Source of the DNA: Allopontixanthobacter sp034376665
GTDB lineage: Bacteria > Pseudomonadota > Alphaproteobacteria > Sphingomonadales > Sphingomonadaceae
DNA: 64,000 bases
Assembly (NCBI RefSeq): GCF_034376665.1
Contig: NZ_JAXMJI010000001.1
Location: 7,327-71,326 of the forward strand
Direction of reading: 5' to 3'
Every line of letters begins with the position of its first letter. Position 1 is the stretch's first letter. Shown here piece after piece: positions 1 to 9,020 of the stretch. A program made the position numbers and the translations under genes. Under the pieces are notes generated by a model. It was given only the letters and a program-made list of their open reading frames with translations, had not been told where the DNA came from and searched no databases.

Positions 1-1647
1 GAAGTGCTGAAAATGTACCAGCAGCGCTTCAAATACATCCTGGTGGACGAATATCAGGACACCAACCAGGTGCAGTATCTGTGGCTCCGCCTGCTTGCGC
101 AGGAGCGAAAGAATATCTGCGTGGTCGGCGATGATGACCAGTCGATCTATAGCTGGCGCGGCGCGGAAGTGGCTAATATCCTGCGCTTCGAAAAGGATTT
201 TCCCGGCACCAAGGTGGTCAAGCTGGAACAGAATTACCGCTCGACCCCGCATATACTGGCGGCTGCGTCGGGTTTGATCGGTGCCAATAGCGAGCGCATC
301 GGCAAGACGCTTTGGACCGAATCCGATGGCGGCGACCGGGTGCGGGTGATCGGCGTATGGGATGCTCCCGAAGAAGCGCGGCGAGTGGGCGAGGAAGTGG
401 AGCGGCTGGAACGCGAAGGTGCTTCGCTCGACCAGGTGGCAATTCTGGTACGGGCGCAATACCAGACCCGCGAGTTCGAGGACCGGTTCATCCAGATCGG
501 GCTGAATTACCGGATCATCGGCGGGTTCCGCTTCTACGAACGGTCCGAGATACGCGACGCACTGGCCTATCTGCGGGTGATCGCCCAGCCGCGTGACGAT
601 CTGGCGTTCGAACGGATCTACAATCAGCCCAAGCGGGGTCTCGGCGCGAAAACACTGGAAAAAATGTTCCAGCACGCCCGCGCTACCAACATGCCGCTGG
701 CCGCTGCTTCCCTCCATCTGGCCGACAGTGACGAATTGCCGAAGCGGGCAGCAGGCACCATTGCCGCCTTGATGCGCGATTTCCTGCGCTGGAAAGAACT
801 GGCGGACCAGATATCGCCTGCCGAATTGCTGCGCACAGTGCTGGATGAATGTGGCTACACGTCCATGCTGCAGGCCGAGAAATCGGCGGAAAGCGCGGGA
901 CGCCTCGAAAACCTGTCCGAACTTGCCCGCGCGATGGAGGATTACGAAACGCTCGGTGATTTCCTCGAACATGTCAGCCTGGTGATGGACAACGACCGCG
1001 CCGAAGGCGAGGAAAAGCTGACCATCATGACCATGCACGGCGCGAAGGGGCTGGAATTCGACACCGTCTTCCTGCCCGGCTGGGAAGAAGGGGTATTCCC
1101 GTCGCAGCGCTCGCTGGACGAAGGCGGCCTCGCCAGCCTCGAGGAGGAACGGCGGCTGGCCTATGTCGCCATCACCAGGGCGCGTAAACGCTGCACGATA
1201 CTGTATGCTGCGAACCGGCGGATTTACGGCCAATGGACCAGCTCGATCCCGTCACGCTTTGTCGCAGAGTTGCCGGACGATCACGTCACCCGCGAAACCA
1301 CGATGACCGGCGGCGCTTCCCTGTGGCAGGCCAATTGGAGCGAAAGCGACGATCCCTTCGCCCATGTCAGCACCAGCCGACCCGAACGATCAAGCCAGCG
1401 CGGACCCGGCTGGCAGCGGGCGCTGACCAGCGGTTATGAGACCAAACAATTGCGGCTGAAGGAATCGACCCGCAGTGCCGCGAGCTTCGCTGCCCGGCCC
1501 CGCAGCGACATTGCCGTCGGTGCGCGGGTGTTCCACGACAAGTTCGGTTACGGCGAGGTGACGGGGCAGGAAGGCAACAAGCTGGAAATTGCGTTCGACA
1601 CCAGCGGGCCCAAGCGGGTCATCGATAGTTTTGTAACCGTAGTTTAG
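1..1647 (+). CDS. UvrD/PcrA-type ATP-dependent DNA helicase, 3' part (5' end outside the window)
   Basis: Superfamily I DNA helicase that unwinds duplex DNA in excision and mismatch repair. The frame is open from base 1, so the N-terminal Walker A half lies upstream of the window. Visible motifs in order: VDEYQDTN (motif II), VVGDDDQSIYSWRGA (motif III), LEQNYRS (IV), TMTMHGAKGLEFDTVF (V, with the residues read as TIMTMHGAKGLEF) and RRLAYVAITRARKR (VI). A C-terminal tail of about 120 residues ends in a PcrA/UvrD-like Tudor-type segment (VGARVFHDKFGYGEV). It converges on the RhlE gene and the two stop codons share three bases. Function is firm from the motifs; whether the gene is best called uvrD or pcrA cannot be decided here. 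Confidence 0.95.
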   Translation, partial: EVLKMYQQRFKYILVDEYQDTNQVQYLWLRLLAQERKNICVVGDDDQSIYSWRGAEVANILRFEKDFPGTKVVKLEQNYRSTPHILAAASGLIGANSERIGKTLWTESDGGDRVRVIGVWDAPEEARRVGEEVERLEREGASLDQVAILVRAQYQTREFEDRFIQIGLNYRIIGGFRFYERSEIRDALAYLRVIAQPRDDLAFERIYNQPKRGLGAKTLEKMFQHARATNMPLAAASLHLADSDELPKRAAGTIAALMRDFLRWKELADQISPAELLRTVLDECGYTSMLQAEKSAESAGRLENLSELARAMEDYETLGDFLEHVSLVMDNDRAEGEEKLTIMTMHGAKGLEFDTVFLPGWEEGVFPSQRSLDEGGLASLEEERRLAYVAITRARKRCTILYAANRRIYGQWTSSIPSRFVAELPDDHVTRETTMTGGASLWQANWSESDDPFAHVSTSRPERSSQRGPGWQRALTSGYETKQLRLKESTRSAASFAARPRSDIAVGARVFHDKFGYGEVTGQEGNKLEIAFDTSGPKRVIDSFVTVV

Positions 1648-3074
1648 GTCGCCGACACATCCAGGAAACCGGGCACCGGTCCGTTCCATTCTCCGGGCTT
1701 GCTCGGCGGATCACGGTCTTCGCGGTAATTGCGGCGCGGCTCGGCCGCCTTGTCGGACACTTTGCGCGGCGCGCGCGCCGGTTTGACTTCGCCAACTTGT
1801 TCCCGAGCGGTTCCATCGTCCCGGGCCGGACGGGCTTTCGCTTCCGAACGATCCGAACGCGGCTTCCGGGGTGTGCGTTCCTCGCGAGGAGCGCGGTCTT
1901 CACGGACCTGTTCCGGCGCTGTTCCACGTTCCTGTTCGGGATCGGAATTCACGGCAGGCTTAGCCGGTGCGTACAGCGGGATCACCATGCCGGTAAGCTT
2001 CTCGACATTGGCGATTGCTTCGGCGTCTTCGGCCGTCACGAAGGTGAACGCCCTTCCCTTGGCCCCGGCGCGCCCGGTGCGGCCGATCCGGTGGACATAG
2101 TCATCGGGGTGCCACGGCGTGTCGAAATTGAACACATGGCTGACGCCCTTGATGTCCAGCCCGCGGGCGGCAACATCGGATGCCGCTAGAATATTGATCT
2201 GGCCCGACTTGAACAGATCGAGTTCGGCAATGCGCGATGACTGGTCCATGTCGCCATGGATTTCGCCAACCTTGAAACCGTCTTTCTTGAGCGATTTGGC
2301 AAGGTCCCGCACGGTCGTCTTCTTGTTCGAAAAGACGATCGCGGTGTTGACGTTGTCGTTCTGCAGGAACCAGCGAAGCGCTTCTTTCTTCTTTCGCGGC
2401 GTCATCATCACCTTGAACTGGGCAATGTTTTCGCTGGTGCTGGCCGCACGGCTGACTTCGATCTGCTTGGGATTGGTGAGGAATTTATCCGCGAGCTTCT
2501 TGATCACCGGCGGCATGGTGGCCGAAAACAGCATCGTCTGGCGGGTAGCCGGCAATTTCGAGCAGATGAATTCGATATCGGGAATGAACCCCATGTCGAG
2601 CATCCGGTCCGCTTCATCGATCACCAGCAGCTCACAGCCGTTGAGCATGATCTTGCCGCGTTCGAACAGGTCCATCAACCGGCCCGGCGTAGCAATCAGC
2701 ACGTCGACGCCTTCATTCAGCGCCTTCAGCTGGTCGCCCATCTGGACGCCGCCGATCAGCAGCGCCATCTTGAGATCGTGATTGGCCCCGTATTTTTCGA
2801 AATTCTCCGCCACCTGTGCGGCCAGTTCGCGGGTCGGTTCCAAGATCAGCGAACGCGGCATCAGCGCACGGCGGCGGCCATTGTCGAGCACGTCGATCAT
2901 CGGCAGGACGAAGCTGGCAGTCTTGCCCGTACCTGTCTGGGCAATGCCGATCAGGTCCTTCATCATCAGGATGGCGGGAATGGCCTCCGCCTGGATGGGC
3001 GTAGGCACGCTATAGCCAGCGGTTTCCACCGCTTGCAGCAACTTGTCGGATAGGCCGAGATCGGCAAAAGTCAT
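1644..3074 (-). CDS. DEAD-box ATP-dependent RNA helicase, RhlE-like
   Basis: Cytoplasmic RNA helicase of the RhlE/DeaD group, likely acting in ribosome assembly or mRNA turnover. The frame holds the Q motif (PTPIQAEAIP), AQTGTGKT (Walker A), PTRELA, TPGRLMD, DEAD, SAT and HRIGRTGRAG, followed by an Arg/Glu/Lys-rich, low-complexity tail of about 110 residues, as is typical for RNA-binding tails in this family. The start is placed at the ATG giving MTFADLGLSDKLL because the family begins there; 34 more open codons upstream look non-coding. It is convergent with the helicase to its left, with overlapping stop codons. Confidence 0.93.
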   Translation of the reverse strand: MTFADLGLSDKLLQAVETAGYSVPTPIQAEAIPAILMMKDLIGIAQTGTGKTASFVLPMIDVLDNGRRRALMPRSLILEPTRELAAQVAENFEKYGANHDLKMALLIGGVQMGDQLKALNEGVDVLIATPGRLMDLFERGKIMLNGCELLVIDEADRMLDMGFIPDIEFICSKLPATRQTMLFSATMPPVIKKLADKFLTNPKQIEVSRAASTSENIAQFKVMMTPRKKKEALRWFLQNDNVNTAIVFSNKKTTVRDLAKSLKKDGFKVGEIHGDMDQSSRIAELDLFKSGQINILAASDVAARGLDIKGVSHVFNFDTPWHPDDYVHRIGRTGRAGAKGRAFTFVTAEDAEAIANVEKLTGMVIPLYAPAKPAVNSDPEQERGTAPEQVREDRAPREERTPRKPRSDRSEAKARPARDDGTAREQVGEVKPARAPRKVSDKAAEPRRNYREDRDPPSKPGEWNGPVPGFLDVSAT

Positions 3075-3204
3075 GTAGGTCAGATTGTCCGGTATGTGGG
3101 GAGGGAATCCCCCGTGGGTGCGGACTTTCTGCGCCCGCCAATAACAACGCCGCGCCTTTGCGCCGGAAGACTGCAAAAGTCAAGGAAATGGGCGTGTGTA
3201 CCGG

Positions 3205-3762
3205 CTATCTGGCAACGAGCTGCCGCATCCGGTCCACTTCGCAATTGGCCCCGGTTCGCGAATGCAGCTTGTCGCGGCCGGTGCAAAGCATGCCGTCCGC
3301 GTTCTTTTCGACATAGAAACCGGAGTAGAAATCGCGCGCGCTGCACGCCTTTTCCAGGCTGGCGCTGATAATTCGCTGGTCGCGGAGATACAGCATCAAG
3401 CGGTTATCCTGACCCGGCTGGACCCCGGCAATGGCACCAACGGGAACGCATTTGCCGAACTTGCGCTCCACAAGGTTGGTCGGAATCGTCTCACGCGGCA
3501 AATCAGCCATGAGACCCCGCGCGGCGGCTGGTGCTGCGGGAGATATCCGGATGGTAATGCGGCGCTCGATTCGAATTTGCCGGTTAACGGCGATCTGCTC
3601 CATGGCCTCGCGCATCATCCAGCCCTTCCGCGACATCTGCCGTGCCTCACCAGCGCTCGTCTCTTGCGGTGCCAGCCCCGCAGTTGACTCGACATTCGCC
3701 ACAGGGCCCGAACCGGGCAGCAGCAACGCGATCGGGGCAAGAAAGGCAGACAGGCTGGTCAT
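3205..3762 (-). CDS. conserved hypothetical secreted protein
   Basis: About 185 residues starting with MTSLSAFLAPIALLLPG, a probable signal peptide, so the product is likely periplasmic. The C-terminal third is the best-defined part, with several Cys residues (GKCVPVG, KACSARDFYSGFYV, MLCTGRDK, GANCEVD) that could form disulfides. I recognise the pattern from sphingomonad genomes but know of no assigned function. The ATG at 3762 is preferred over a TTG one codon upstream. It is transcribed in the same direction as the RhlE gene, 131 bases upstream of it. Confidence 0.75.
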   Translation of the reverse strand: MTSLSAFLAPIALLLPGSGPVANVESTAGLAPQETSAGEARQMSRKGWMMREAMEQIAVNRQIRIERRITIRISPAAPAAARGLMADLPRETIPTNLVERKFGKCVPVGAIAGVQPGQDNRLMLYLRDQRIISASLEKACSARDFYSGFYVEKNADGMLCTGRDKLHSRTGANCEVDRMRQLVAR

Positions 3763-3958
3763 CAAGGCTTATGTAAAGCTCCTCAAGCACCTGAATGACT
3801 GCGCGGTTTGCCGCGTACCGCACAGTGGTGCCTGCCCTGTGTACCCATAACGGTTGAATGACGGCTTAATCTGCGGACGATAATCTGCAAGCGCTCTTTA
3901 TCCTATTCCGCGACGCTAATTCTGGCGGCGCTCGCCAGCTTTGTGGCATAGGCCTGTC

Positions 3959-5407
3959 ATGACCGATCACGAACTTTTTTGCAGCGCTGCCGAAAAGCTG
4001 CTTGGTCCGCGTGGTTTCAGCACCGATCCCGACCTGATGAACCCGTGGCTGACCGACTGGCGCGGCCGCTATCACGGCGCGGCACTGGCCATGGCGTCAC
4101 CTGCCGACACGCTTCAGGTTTCCGAGCTGGTCAGGCTATGCGCCGAACACAGGATCACAATTGTGCCGCAGGGCGGGAACAGCGGGATGTCGGGCGGCGC
4201 TACGCCGGATGCCAGCGGTAACGCGGTAATCCTGTCCCTCCGCCGCATGAACCGGATCGTCGATCTCGATCCGGCTGGGCGCAAGGTCACCTGCGAAGCC
4301 GGCGTAGTCCTGCAGTCGCTCCACCTTGCGGCGGCGGCGGAAGACCTACGGTTTCCCCTGACACTGGGCGGCAAGGGTTCTGCCACGATCGGAGGCCTTA
4401 TTTCCACCAATGCAGGCGGCACCCAGGTGTTGCAGCACGGAACCATGCGGGAACAGGTTCTCGGTATCGAAGCCGTGATGGCCGATGGCGCGATCTTCAA
4501 TACGCTGGTTCCGCTCAAGAAGGATAATCGCGGTTTCGATCTCAAACAGATGCTGATCGGGTCGGAAGGTACTCTGGGGGTCGTGACCGGCGCGACCCTG
4601 CGCCTGCTGCCCGCCATTGCCGGCAGGGTGGTGGCATGGGCCGGTCTCGAGTCCATATCGGCAGCGCGAGACTTGCTGCTGCGCTGCCAGTCGCAATCCT
4701 CCGACTCGCTCGAAGGGTTCGAAGTCCTGCCCCGTCACTGCCTCGCGGCGGTGCTCGATTACCTGCCGGACGCCCGATCCCCGCTGGAATCAGACCACGA
4801 ATGGAATGTCCTGATCGAATGGGTTGCGGCACCCGGGGCACAGGAGGCAGTGCGCGACCACGCCGAGGGGGTTCTTGCAAGCGCGCTGGATGATGCCCTG
4901 ATCCAGGACGCCGCACTCGCGGCCAACGAGGCACAGGCCGAAGCCTTGTGGCTGCTGCGCGATTCGATTTCCGCCGCCGAACGCGCGCTTGGCCCCGCCA
5001 TGCAGCACGATATTTCCGTGCCGGTCGCCAAAATGGCCGAATTTGTCGAGCAAACGGTTCCTGCCGTCGAGGCAGAGTTCGCAGGCACAAGAGCGCTGGC
5101 GTTCGGGCATCTGGGCGACGGCAATGTGCACTTCCATGTACTCGCGCCCCCGCGCGCTGTCCCCGGCGAGTGGGAGGAGTCGGACGGCAAGGCAATCAGC
5201 CGGTTCGTCCATGACCGGGTGACCCAGGCAGGCGGATCGATCAGCGCGGAGCACGGTATCGGGCAAATGAAGCGCGACGAACTTGCGCGCCTGGGCGATC
5301 CGGTCGCGCTGGCGCTGATGCGCAGTGTCAAACAAGCGCTGGATCCGGCAAACCTGCTCAATCCCGGCAAGCTCATACCGGACCCGGACGTGACCTCGAT
5401 CAACTAG
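3959..5407 (+). CDS. FAD-binding oxidoreductase (D-2-hydroxyglutarate / D-lactate dehydrogenase family)
   Basis: FAD-linked oxidase of the GlcD/D-2-hydroxyglutarate dehydrogenase type that oxidises 2-hydroxyacids to 2-oxoacids. The N-terminal PCMH FAD-binding domain shows PQGGNSGMSGGATPD and TNAGGTQVLQHG; the C-terminal FAD-linked oxidase domain shows the metal/substrate motif FGHLGDGNVHFHV and the closing SAEHGIGQMKRD. At 482 residues the length fits the single-subunit family. The ATG giving MTDHELF is chosen over an upstream TTG that adds six residues. The exact substrate is inference; D-2-hydroxyglutarate and D-lactate enzymes share these motifs. Confidence 0.9.
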   Translation: MTDHELFCSAAEKLLGPRGFSTDPDLMNPWLTDWRGRYHGAALAMASPADTLQVSELVRLCAEHRITIVPQGGNSGMSGGATPDASGNAVILSLRRMNRIVDLDPAGRKVTCEAGVVLQSLHLAAAAEDLRFPLTLGGKGSATIGGLISTNAGGTQVLQHGTMREQVLGIEAVMADGAIFNTLVPLKKDNRGFDLKQMLIGSEGTLGVVTGATLRLLPAIAGRVVAWAGLESISAARDLLLRCQSQSSDSLEGFEVLPRHCLAAVLDYLPDARSPLESDHEWNVLIEWVAAPGAQEAVRDHAEGVLASALDDALIQDAALAANEAQAEALWLLRDSISAAERALGPAMQHDISVPVAKMAEFVEQTVPAVEAEFAGTRALAFGHLGDGNVHFHVLAPPRAVPGEWEESDGKAISRFVHDRVTQAGGSISAEHGIGQMKRDELARLGDPVALALMRSVKQALDPANLLNPGKLIPDPDVTSIN

Positions 5408-5557
5408 CTACAGCGGCGCAAAATGCAGGCGACCGGTCTGGCCTTGCCTACCGCGCCGCCAGCCCTTAAAGCGCGCGCTTCACGCGATTTCAGCGGCTGG
5501 CATCACGGTGTCACCGCCTTGGCAACTATTCCGCTTTTCAAATATTGGAGAAACTTC

Positions 5558-6334
5558 ATGGCCAGCGCGCCGCAACCCACCCTGCCCCTGTTTTACAAAG
5601 ACTTGATGCCGCTCAACAGCCGCGACCATGCGAGCTGGAAGGGCAAGCCGGCCGATACGGCACCATGGTTGGTTGGCCAGCACGCAATTCCCCTGACAGT
5701 GGACGAATTCGTCCAGGCACAGCGCGATTTCCCGATCGTATTCTCCTCGGGCGAAAATCCCCTGCCGCTGGCGCTCATGGGCCTCAATGAAGGCGTCAAC
5801 ACATTCGTGAACGATGCTGGCAAGATCGACGATCCGATTTACATTCCTGCCTATATCCGGCGCTATCCCTACATGTTGGCGAAGCTGACCCCGGATACGG
5901 AAGATCTTTCCCTGTGCTTCGATCCGACTGCCGATTCGATCGGCGAATTCGAAGAAGGCAACGCCCTGTTCGATGAAGACGGCAAGCCATCACCGTGGAC
6001 CACGGAAATCCTGCAATTCTGCGAAAGGTTCGAACAGGCCGGTGCGCGCACAAAGTCATTCATCGAGGAATTGAAGAAGCACGAATTGCTGATGGATGGG
6101 GAAATTTCGATTTCGCAGAACGAAAATCCGGACAAGCCGTTCATCTACCGCGGTTTCCAGATGATCAACCAGGAAAAGCTGCAGGATTTGCGCGGCGATC
6201 TGCTGCGCACATGGAACCAGAACGGAATGATGGCGCTGATCCACGCCCAGATCTTTTCGCTCGACCTGATGCGGGTGGTGTTCTCCCGCCAGTTGCAGCA
6301 GGGCAAGGGTCCGAAGCTCGCTGACGCGGGCTGA
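5558..6334 (+). CDS. SapC family protein
   Basis: About 258 residues of the SapC family (named from a Campylobacter surface-layer locus; its molecular role is not settled). Family-like features are PLFYKDLMPLNSRDH at the N-terminus, a central IPAYIRRYPYML segment and the DGEPS-like acidic stretch EDGKPSPWT. The start ATG at 5558 has a GGAG ribosome site seven bases upstream; an upstream open stretch of 45 codons is unlikely to be translated. No signal peptide is visible. A strong terminator lies 170 bases downstream at 6506. Confidence 0.88.
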   Translation: MASAPQPTLPLFYKDLMPLNSRDHASWKGKPADTAPWLVGQHAIPLTVDEFVQAQRDFPIVFSSGENPLPLALMGLNEGVNTFVNDAGKIDDPIYIPAYIRRYPYMLAKLTPDTEDLSLCFDPTADSIGEFEEGNALFDEDGKPSPWTTEILQFCERFEQAGARTKSFIEELKKHELLMDGEISISQNENPDKPFIYRGFQMINQEKLQDLRGDLLRTWNQNGMMALIHAQIFSLDLMRVVFSRQLQQGKGPKLADAG

Positions 6335-6505
6335 TATCGTCCCTGTCAAACGGGGCGATAGAGAACTGCGGTAGGCGGGGTTACCTAAGCGACAGTTCAG
6401 TCTTGAACTGGCGCTGATCCCGTCCTATCTTGATGATGTTCGGCGGCGCTACCCTCATGGCCCGCCAGAACCGGTGCACCAGGTGCACACCTCCCTGAAC
6501 CTTGG

Positions 6506-6539
6506 CCACCTCGTGCGATAAGCACGGGGTGGTTTTTTT
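6506..6539 (+). terminator. rho-independent terminator downstream of the SapC gene
   Basis: An 11-bp stem (CCACCTCGTGC with GCACGGGGTGG, one G-T pair) with a five-base loop is followed by seven T. It is the only clear feature in the 217 bases between the SapC gene and the next gene. Because it sits 170 bases past the SapC stop, it could also end an independent small RNA. Confidence 0.85.
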
Positions 6540-6551
6540 GGTGCTCCAGCG

Positions 6552-7508
6552 CTACTCCGCGGCGATGGAGAAATTGCCCGAGCGGCCCAGAGCCGCTGCC
6601 GTGCCGCCGAGTTCGCGTACCAACCCGCAAACCAGCCGCACCATACCCGCCATGCGTGCAGAGGGTTCTTCCAGTCTCCGGTCGAGATAAGTTGACCGGC
6701 ACAGCTCGAGTTGGAGAGCGTGGATCCCGCGCGCCGGGGCCGCATGACGGTCCAGCACGTAGCCACCAGCATAGGGCCGGTTGTGGGCCACCGTTTTCTC
6801 CTGCCGCGCAAGATAGGCCAAAGCAGCTGCTACGAGCAATCCGTCGCTCGACGCACCGAAGCGGTCGCCAATCACAATTTCCGCGGGCCGGTCGCCTTCG
6901 TGTCTTGGCTTTAACGGCGGCATGGAATGAAGATCGATCAGCAGAGCCGCCCCCCAGCGGTCGCGGACAGCCTCCAGCGCTTTCGCGAGCGCTTGATGGT
7001 AGGGCCGGTGAATCCCGTCGATTCGCGCAGTCAGTTGATCATGGCTGATCTGCGCTTTCCAGATTTCGCCATGCCGCGCCAGGCGACGCGGAATCAGGCC
7101 GAGCCCGGTACGCGAACGGCGGTTGGTCAGGTTTCGCCGCACGTCTGACGGTCTGCCGCCGCGGATCATCTCCCAATCGACATCGTCGCTATTCCGGTTC
7201 AGATCGAGCATTGCGCGCGGTGCGTGCGCTACCAGCAAGCCGGCACCGGTTTGCCGCGCTATCTCCAGCGCAATGCGGTCTACATGCCGGTCTTCCAGCC
7301 GAATTGCCGAATATTCAGGGTCGCGCATCGCCCCAAGCAGAGCGCCGGGATAAGCCCGCCCGGCATGAGGCGCAGCGATGATGACGGGGATCGGACAGTC
7401 GGCGCGCAGGCTTAGCGTAAACGCGGGTTCGCTCGTGCCCGGGATCATGCCGCCATGCTCGACCAAATGGTCTTTGTCTTTCCCCAGTTCTCCGGCCGCT
7501 CGTTTCAT
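6552..7508 (-). CDS. N-formylglutamate amidohydrolase family protein
   Basis: Predicted metal-dependent amidohydrolase (HutG/FGase fold) that would release formate from N-formylglutamate in histidine breakdown, although many family members occur outside hut operons, as here. The signature begins at PVIIAAPHAGRAYP, followed by RLEDRHVD and ending with LLIDLHSMPPLKPRH and VLDRHAAPARGIHALQLEL, which carry the likely metal ligands (His and Asp/Glu). The ATG at 7508 is used; an ATG at 7448 (MIPGTSEPAF) is also possible and neither has a good ribosome site. No other hut gene is nearby, so the physiological substrate is uncertain. Confidence 0.85.
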   Translation of the reverse strand: MKRAAGELGKDKDHLVEHGGMIPGTSEPAFTLSLRADCPIPVIIAAPHAGRAYPGALLGAMRDPEYSAIRLEDRHVDRIALEIARQTGAGLLVAHAPRAMLDLNRNSDDVDWEMIRGGRPSDVRRNLTNRRSRTGLGLIPRRLARHGEIWKAQISHDQLTARIDGIHRPYHQALAKALEAVRDRWGAALLIDLHSMPPLKPRHEGDRPAEIVIGDRFGASSDGLLVAAALAYLARQEKTVAHNRPYAGGYVLDRHAAPARGIHALQLELCRSTYLDRRLEEPSARMAGMVRLVCGLVRELGGTAAALGRSGNFSIAAE

Positions 7509-7602
7509 GAAGAAAGGATTAGCGCCTCGCTGCGCTGTGTCAAAGCGGGTCAGGTGAAACAGCGACAAAGATTTCTTAAGCGAAGTCGGCTATAGTCAGG
7601 AC

Positions 7603-7992
7603 ATGGAAAAATCCGATACCCTGCGAATCCTGCTGGCGGAAGACGAGGAAGCGATGCGGGCCTATCTTGCACGCGCGCTCGAAAACGCCGGATATGATGT
7701 CGTTGCCGTCGATCGCGGGACTGCTGCCCTGCCCTTCCTCGAACAGGAACATTTCGATCTGCTGCTGTCGGACATCGTCATGCCCGAAATGGATGGGATC
7801 GAACTGGCGCAGCGATGCAACGAAATCAGTCCGCAGACCAAGGTGATGTTCATTACCGGCTTCGCGGCGGTCACCTTGAAGGCCAGCCGCGAGCAGCCGC
7901 AGGCCAAGGTTCTGTCGAAGCCGTTCCATCTGCGAGACCTTGTGCTCGAAGTCGAACGGGTGTTCGAAGACCGGGTGCACGCGAGCCTCTAG
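7603..7992 (+). CDS. cpdR: CpdR-like single-domain response regulator
   Basis: A 129-residue stand-alone receiver domain matching Caulobacter CpdR, the adaptor that when unphosphorylated directs ClpXP to the pole to degrade CtrA and other substrates. Visible residues: acidic pocket AEDEE near residue 12, phosphoacceptor Asp57 in LLLSDIVMPEMDG, Thr/Ser in FITGFAAVTLKA and Lys106 in VLSKPFHLRDL. No output domain follows. It is divergent from the amidohydrolase. The partner kinase CckA is encoded in the same window at 22161-24677; ChpT and CtrA are not seen here. Confidence 0.9.
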   Translation: MEKSDTLRILLAEDEEAMRAYLARALENAGYDVVAVDRGTAALPFLEQEHFDLLLSDIVMPEMDGIELAQRCNEISPQTKVMFITGFAAVTLKASREQPQAKVLSKPFHLRDLVLEVERVFEDRVHASL

Positions 7993-8109
7993 GCGCAGCC
8001 TTCGGTCTGGACTGTCCGGTCGGTCACGCAATGCCAAACACCTACTTGCGCAGGCCCGAGCCAGAGGCTAGAGGGCGCGCCTGCTGTTTGCTCAGCGGGT
8101 GAATTATGT

Positions 8110-8184
8110 GGGCGTATAGCTCAGTGGTAGAGCACTGTGTTGACATCGCAGGGGCCGGGAGTTCAACTCTCTCTACGCCCACCA
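8110..8184 (+). tRNA. tRNA-Val (anticodon GAC)
   Basis: A complete cloverleaf is visible. The acceptor stem GGGCGTA pairs with TACGCCC, the D-arm is AGCTCAGTGGTAGAGCA, the anticodon stem is CTGTG/CGCAG around the loop TTGACAT, and the T-arm is GGGAG/CTCTC around TTCAACT. The CCA end is encoded at 8182-8184. Anticodon GAC reads valine codons GUC and GUU. Confidence 0.96.
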
Positions 8185-8190
8185 TTCAAA

Positions 8191-8222
8191 ACCCCTCAAG
8201 TCACCGGACTTGAGGGGTTTTT
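8191..8222 (+). terminator. rho-independent terminator after tRNA-Val
   Basis: A perfect 11-bp stem (ACCCCTCAAGT with ACTTGAGGGGT) and six-base loop is followed by a run of T, starting seven bases after the tRNA CCA end. The 210 bases that follow, up to the DUF2282 gene, hold nothing I can assign. Confidence 0.9.
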
Positions 8223-8433
8223 GATTCCCGCGTTTGCTTTGCCGTGCTGGCCGGAGCTAGCCCATTGGCCGGTCGACCCGCGGGTAGAAGCGCTTGTCAG
8301 GCAAAGTGCGAGTACTGGCTGACACTGGGTCAAGGTGTTCCGCATAATGTTGCGGCTTGAGCCCTATTCCCACCGAGGGGGGTAATTCGGAAAGGATGTT
8401 CATGCCAGCCAGTAGCCGCCGCGACCCGAGGGC

Positions 8434-8766
8434 TTAAGCCCCCTGGGGGACAGGTGCCGGGTTTCCGGAATGCGCGGTGAGCGTGCCGCCCATCGGTTCG
8501 CATTCGCCGGCCGGGACATTCTTCCAGGCGTTGCCCTGGTAATCTACGGTCGAAGTACCGGCACAGCTGGTGCCCGGCCCCGCCGCGCAATCGTTCTTGC
8601 CGGCCAGTGCCACGCCGTAGCATTTCTCCATCGCGGCAACTTCGGTGTCCGCGGCAGGATCCGCCGCGTTCTGGTTCTGACCCGCGTTGGACCCGCAGGA
8701 CGCGAGCAAAGCGGCGGCGGCGAGCGCCGACACCGAAGCGGCGATCCGGGTGTAATTCTTGCTCAT
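8434..8766 (-). CDS. DUF2282 (BufA1 bufferin-like) family lipoprotein, orphan
   Basis: A 110-residue exported protein. Residues 1-24 form a signal peptide ending in a lipobox (ALLASC, Cys24), so it is probably lipid-anchored. The rest matches the DUF2282 pattern, with four core cysteines at about 49, 60, 68 and 89 (MEKCYGVALAGKNDC, GTSCAG, VPAGEC). DUF2282 members of the bufferin (BufA1) group are precursor peptides whose core cysteines are modified by an MNIO enzyme to bind copper; that pathway needs a DUF692 (BufB) and a BufC partner, and neither is adjacent. The start ATG at 8766 has an AAGGAG site at good spacing. Metal binding here is inference. Confidence 0.82.
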   Translation of the reverse strand: MSKNYTRIAASVSALAAAALLASCGSNAGQNQNAADPAADTEVAAMEKCYGVALAGKNDCAAGPGTSCAGTSTVDYQGNAWKNVPAGECEPMGGTLTAHSGNPAPVPQGA

Positions 8767-9020
8767 GCGACTATTCTCCTTGTGCGAAACCGCGCTCTGC
8801 ACACCCGAAGAAGTCCGGGGTCAGGCGCGAAAAGCGGTCGAGGCCAGCTGTCCTCACAGCCACATTTTCGGTGAAGGGTCGCAGATCGTTACATCGGGAA
8901 GGAAATTTCAGGCTTCCTCTGAAAGTCCAACCTCAAGGCGAATCAATTCCCCTGCCTTGCGCCTCGGGCCCCCTCTGCTAAAGCCCCCCCAACTTCCAAA
9001 ACAACGAGCACAGGAAAACC

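Noticed and set aside
6430..6540. SRP (4.5S) RNA or 6S RNA in the gap after the SapC gene
   Set aside because: The conserved SRP apical motif (GGAAG-x-AAGCAGC type) is absent and no 6S-like central bubble is evident.
8137..8322. Open frame starting inside tRNA-Val
   Set aside because: It overlaps the tRNA and its terminator; no coding character.
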